Shown piece after piece: positions 61,360 through 63,167 of a DNA stretch of 63,167 nt. The notes under the pieces were generated by a model. The model had not been told where the DNA came from. It saw nothing but the letters and a program-made list of their open reading frames with translations, and searched no databases. Positions within the stretch are counted from its first letter, which is position 1; each line of letters starts with the position of its first letter. The translations under genes and the position numbers were made by a program. The DNA is from Nostoc linckia z4 (GTDB taxonomy: Bacteria > Cyanobacteriota > Cyanobacteriia > Cyanobacteriales > Nostocaceae). The stretch is from positions 10,972-74,138 of the forward strand of contig NZ_LAHA01000007.1 of the NCBI RefSeq assembly GCF_002608075.1, written 5' to 3'.

Positions 61360-63129
61360 ATGTCAACATATTTATCTCAAGTCTGGAAACTGCTGATAAA
61401 TTATGTGAGGGGTACAAGGTTACAACAGATGTCAAAAACTGCATCTTTGGAAACCGAAGCAGTTTTGCCTCTAAGAAAAAATATTAAAGAACCAGACGAA
61501 AGCCTTAAATTTGTTCAAGATTATTTGCCTGAATATTTATTGTGTGAAAAACTGCAAAAAAGTATCCAAAAATGGACATTAACAGGGAAAACTGAGAACT
61601 CTAACATAGACGAAAAGATATTGAGTAGGCAACCTGCTGGGTTATGCTTTGCAGTTAGCGATCGCCAACTACATGAAGAGATTTACAATTTACTGGGTGA
61701 AGCGGCGCTGAAACCCGAAATAGTCAACCAACTAATGGAATTGGTGGTTACAGATCGAAAAATCAACCCAGAACTACTTTTTTGGCGGTTAGAAGATTTT
61801 TATCGTCGTTGGTGTCAGGGAGAATTTATTGATGCCACACCAGAGGATAACCTACCTCAGAAAAAAATGTTACAGTTGGCAGCAAAAAATGTGGCGATCG
61901 GACTCAGACAGGTAGATGTATATACAGGGCTAAACGTCCTGATTTTACTACTAGAGTTACACCGCTACGCCCAAGAACAAGACCGACTCAAACAAAAAAT
62001 TATTTTTTATCCTTCAGCTCAACCAGACACAGATAATTTTTTCACATCCGAACTACTGCGAATTGTTAACTACAGCGATGCCCTAGCAATTGGGAACTTT
62101 AGCACCATAATCGGGCAATTTCTCAAAAGTGGTAACTTTATCGGTGCTTACCTCGGCGATGCTAACCTCACCGGGGTAGACTTTAGCAACGCCAACCTCA
62201 GCCGTGCTTACCTTGGGGATGCCAACTTAACAGGAGTCAACTTTTGCGGTGCTAACCTGACCGCAGCAAACCTTGGCGATGCCAACCTCAGCGCAGCCAA
62301 CCTCAGTGGTGCTAACCTCAGTGGTGCCGACCTCAGCAGCGCCAACCTCAGCGGTGCTAACCTCAGCGGTGCTAACCTCAGCGGTGCTAACCTCAGCCGC
62401 GCTGACCTTAGTAGTGCTAACCTCACTCGTGCCAACTTGAAAAGCGCCGACCTCAACCGCGCCGACCTCAGCAGTACCAACCTCAACTGTACTGACTTTA
62501 GTAACGCCATCCTTTTCGGTGCTAATTTGAGTGACGCCAACCTCAGCAGCGCCAACCTCAGCCATGCTGACCTTTGCCGTGGCGACCTCAGCGGTGCTGA
62601 CTTGAGTCACGCCATCCTTAACGGTACGAACCTCAGCGACACAATTCTTTTCAGTACCAATCTGAAGGGCGCTATCCTCGTCGCCGCCGACCTCAGTTAT
62701 GCCAAACTCAACGGCGCTAAGCTGAACAACGCCAGACTCGACGGTGCAATGTTCTTAGGTGCAGACCTCAGCAGCACAGACCTGAGTCGAGTCACTCTTA
62801 ACGAAGCCGACCTCAGCGGTGTAATTCTCAACGACGCCGACCTCAGTGGTGCAGACCTCACCGACGCCATACTTTTTGGCACAGACCTCAGCTATGCCAA
62901 CCTAAATAATGCCAACCTCAGCGGCAGTAACCTCAGTGGTGCGATGCTCAATGGTGCAAATCTGAGCCATAGTAATCTCAGTAGCGCCATTCTTGGAGGT
63001 GCTGACCTCAGCGACGCCAACATGGAACAAATGACCTGGGGTCAAAAGCAGCAGTGGGAAAGTGTACGGGGATTAGACACAGCAGTTAATGTGCCAGAGG
63101 CGTTGAAGGAAGAGTTGGGGTTGAAGTGA
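61360..63129 (+). CDS. large pentapeptide-repeat protein with unknown N-terminal domain
   Basis: 589 residues. Residues 1-255 form a helical, Leu/Gln/Lys-rich domain of no family I recognise (LSRQPAGLCFAVSDRQLHEE, FWRLEDFYRRWCQGEF, LNVLILLLELHRYAQEQDRLKQK). Residues about 256-560 are some 60 consecutive A(N/D)L(S/T)x pentapeptides, an uninterrupted right-handed beta-helix about 15 turns long, capped by NMEQMTWGQKQQWESVRGL. No signal peptide or membrane helix. The DNA of 62140-63020 is itself highly repetitive (15-bp units). Pentapeptide proteins may mimic DNA or scaffold other proteins; the role here is unknown. ATG at 61360. Confidence 0.88.
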   Translation: MSTYLSQVWKLLINYVRGTRLQQMSKTASLETEAVLPLRKNIKEPDESLKFVQDYLPEYLLCEKLQKSIQKWTLTGKTENSNIDEKILSRQPAGLCFAVSDRQLHEEIYNLLGEAALKPEIVNQLMELVVTDRKINPELLFWRLEDFYRRWCQGEFIDATPEDNLPQKKMLQLAAKNVAIGLRQVDVYTGLNVLILLLELHRYAQEQDRLKQKIIFYPSAQPDTDNFFTSELLRIVNYSDALAIGNFSTIIGQFLKSGNFIGAYLGDANLTGVDFSNANLSRAYLGDANLTGVNFCGANLTAANLGDANLSAANLSGANLSGADLSSANLSGANLSGANLSGANLSRADLSSANLTRANLKSADLNRADLSSTNLNCTDFSNAILFGANLSDANLSSANLSHADLCRGDLSGADLSHAILNGTNLSDTILFSTNLKGAILVAADLSYAKLNGAKLNNARLDGAMFLGADLSSTDLSRVTLNEADLSGVILNDADLSGADLTDAILFGTDLSYANLNNANLSGSNLSGAMLNGANLSHSNLSSAILGGADLSDANMEQMTWGQKQQWESVRGLDTAVNVPEALKEELGLK

Positions 63130-63132
63130 GGT

Positions 63133-63167
63133 GAGGGAAAGAGGAAGGGGGAAGGGGGAAAGGGGAA
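63133..63167. repeat. G/A tract at the window edge
   Basis: GGGAAAG-type purine tract directly after the pentapeptide gene; same class as the tract at 1-82. The copy is cut by the end of the window. Confidence 0.7.

Noticed and set aside
62208..62610. Two long minus frames opposite the pentapeptide gene
   Set aside because: Antisense shadows of the 15-bp coding repeats.

Overview
The window looks like chromosome from a filamentous, heterocyst-type (Nostocales-like) cyanobacterium. This rests on the abundant HIP1 octamer (GCGATCGC), many short tandem repeats and small palindromic mobile repeats between genes, and cyanobacterium-typical families: DUF1995, DUF2808, COP23, pentapeptide repeats, CYP120-type P450, a ChlH paralogue and sucrose-phosphate synthase. 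Coding density is moderate and most genes stand alone. No rRNA, tRNA, CRISPR array, intact insertion sequence or prophage was seen.

Layout. 0.2-5 kb: K+ channel with RCK domains, a small double-glycine peptide, a DUF3445 (heme-dependent N-demethylase-like) protein and an AAA+ ATPase of the contractile-injection type. 5-17.5 kb: sucrose-phosphate synthase, a second ChlH-like chelatase subunit, an amidase without a signal peptide, a LURP-one protein, a Tat-exported amine oxidase and a P450. 17.8-28 kb: a Wzx-type flippase, IlvD, an RTX protein, a two-gene betaine-type ABC importer lacking its binding protein, and a small MbtH-like protein that carries a signal peptide. 28.5-33.4 kb: RND efflux pump and adaptor. 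34-35.2 kb: L,D-transpeptidase.

35.2-43.9 kb is a one-strand island read leftward: a tubulin-like GTPase, a membrane protein with a Zn ribbon, Pro-rich stalk and coiled coil, a tiny membrane protein, a COP23 protein, a tandem trypsin/pseudo-trypsin, a trypsin-like protease with a repeat tail, and a secreted protein. Four of these otherwise unrelated proteins end in the same motif, Cys-x(7-11)-Cys with GxxG[L/R]C, at a C-terminus predicted to lie in the periplasm. I regard this as a candidate undescribed envelope system.

44.7-46.1 kb holds the DAHP synthase gene (aroF type) behind what reads as a complete transcription attenuator: a 21-codon leader peptide with nine Phe/Tyr/Trp codons, mutually exclusive antiterminator and terminator helices, and a U run, itself preceded by a second structured RNA with a terminator. 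This is the clearest regulatory discovery in the window.

46.8-63.1 kb: Zn-ribbon membrane protein, DnaJ-pentapeptide protein, a two-component system split around a secreted DUF2808 protein, a phospholipase D-like lipoprotein with an EF-hand loop, cysteine desulfurase, a 5'-truncated MscS, DUF1995, a secreted BP74-like protein, two gene remnants, a large zinc metalloprotease and a 589-residue pentapeptide-repeat protein.

Functions come from recognising motifs and families by eye; no database search was run.
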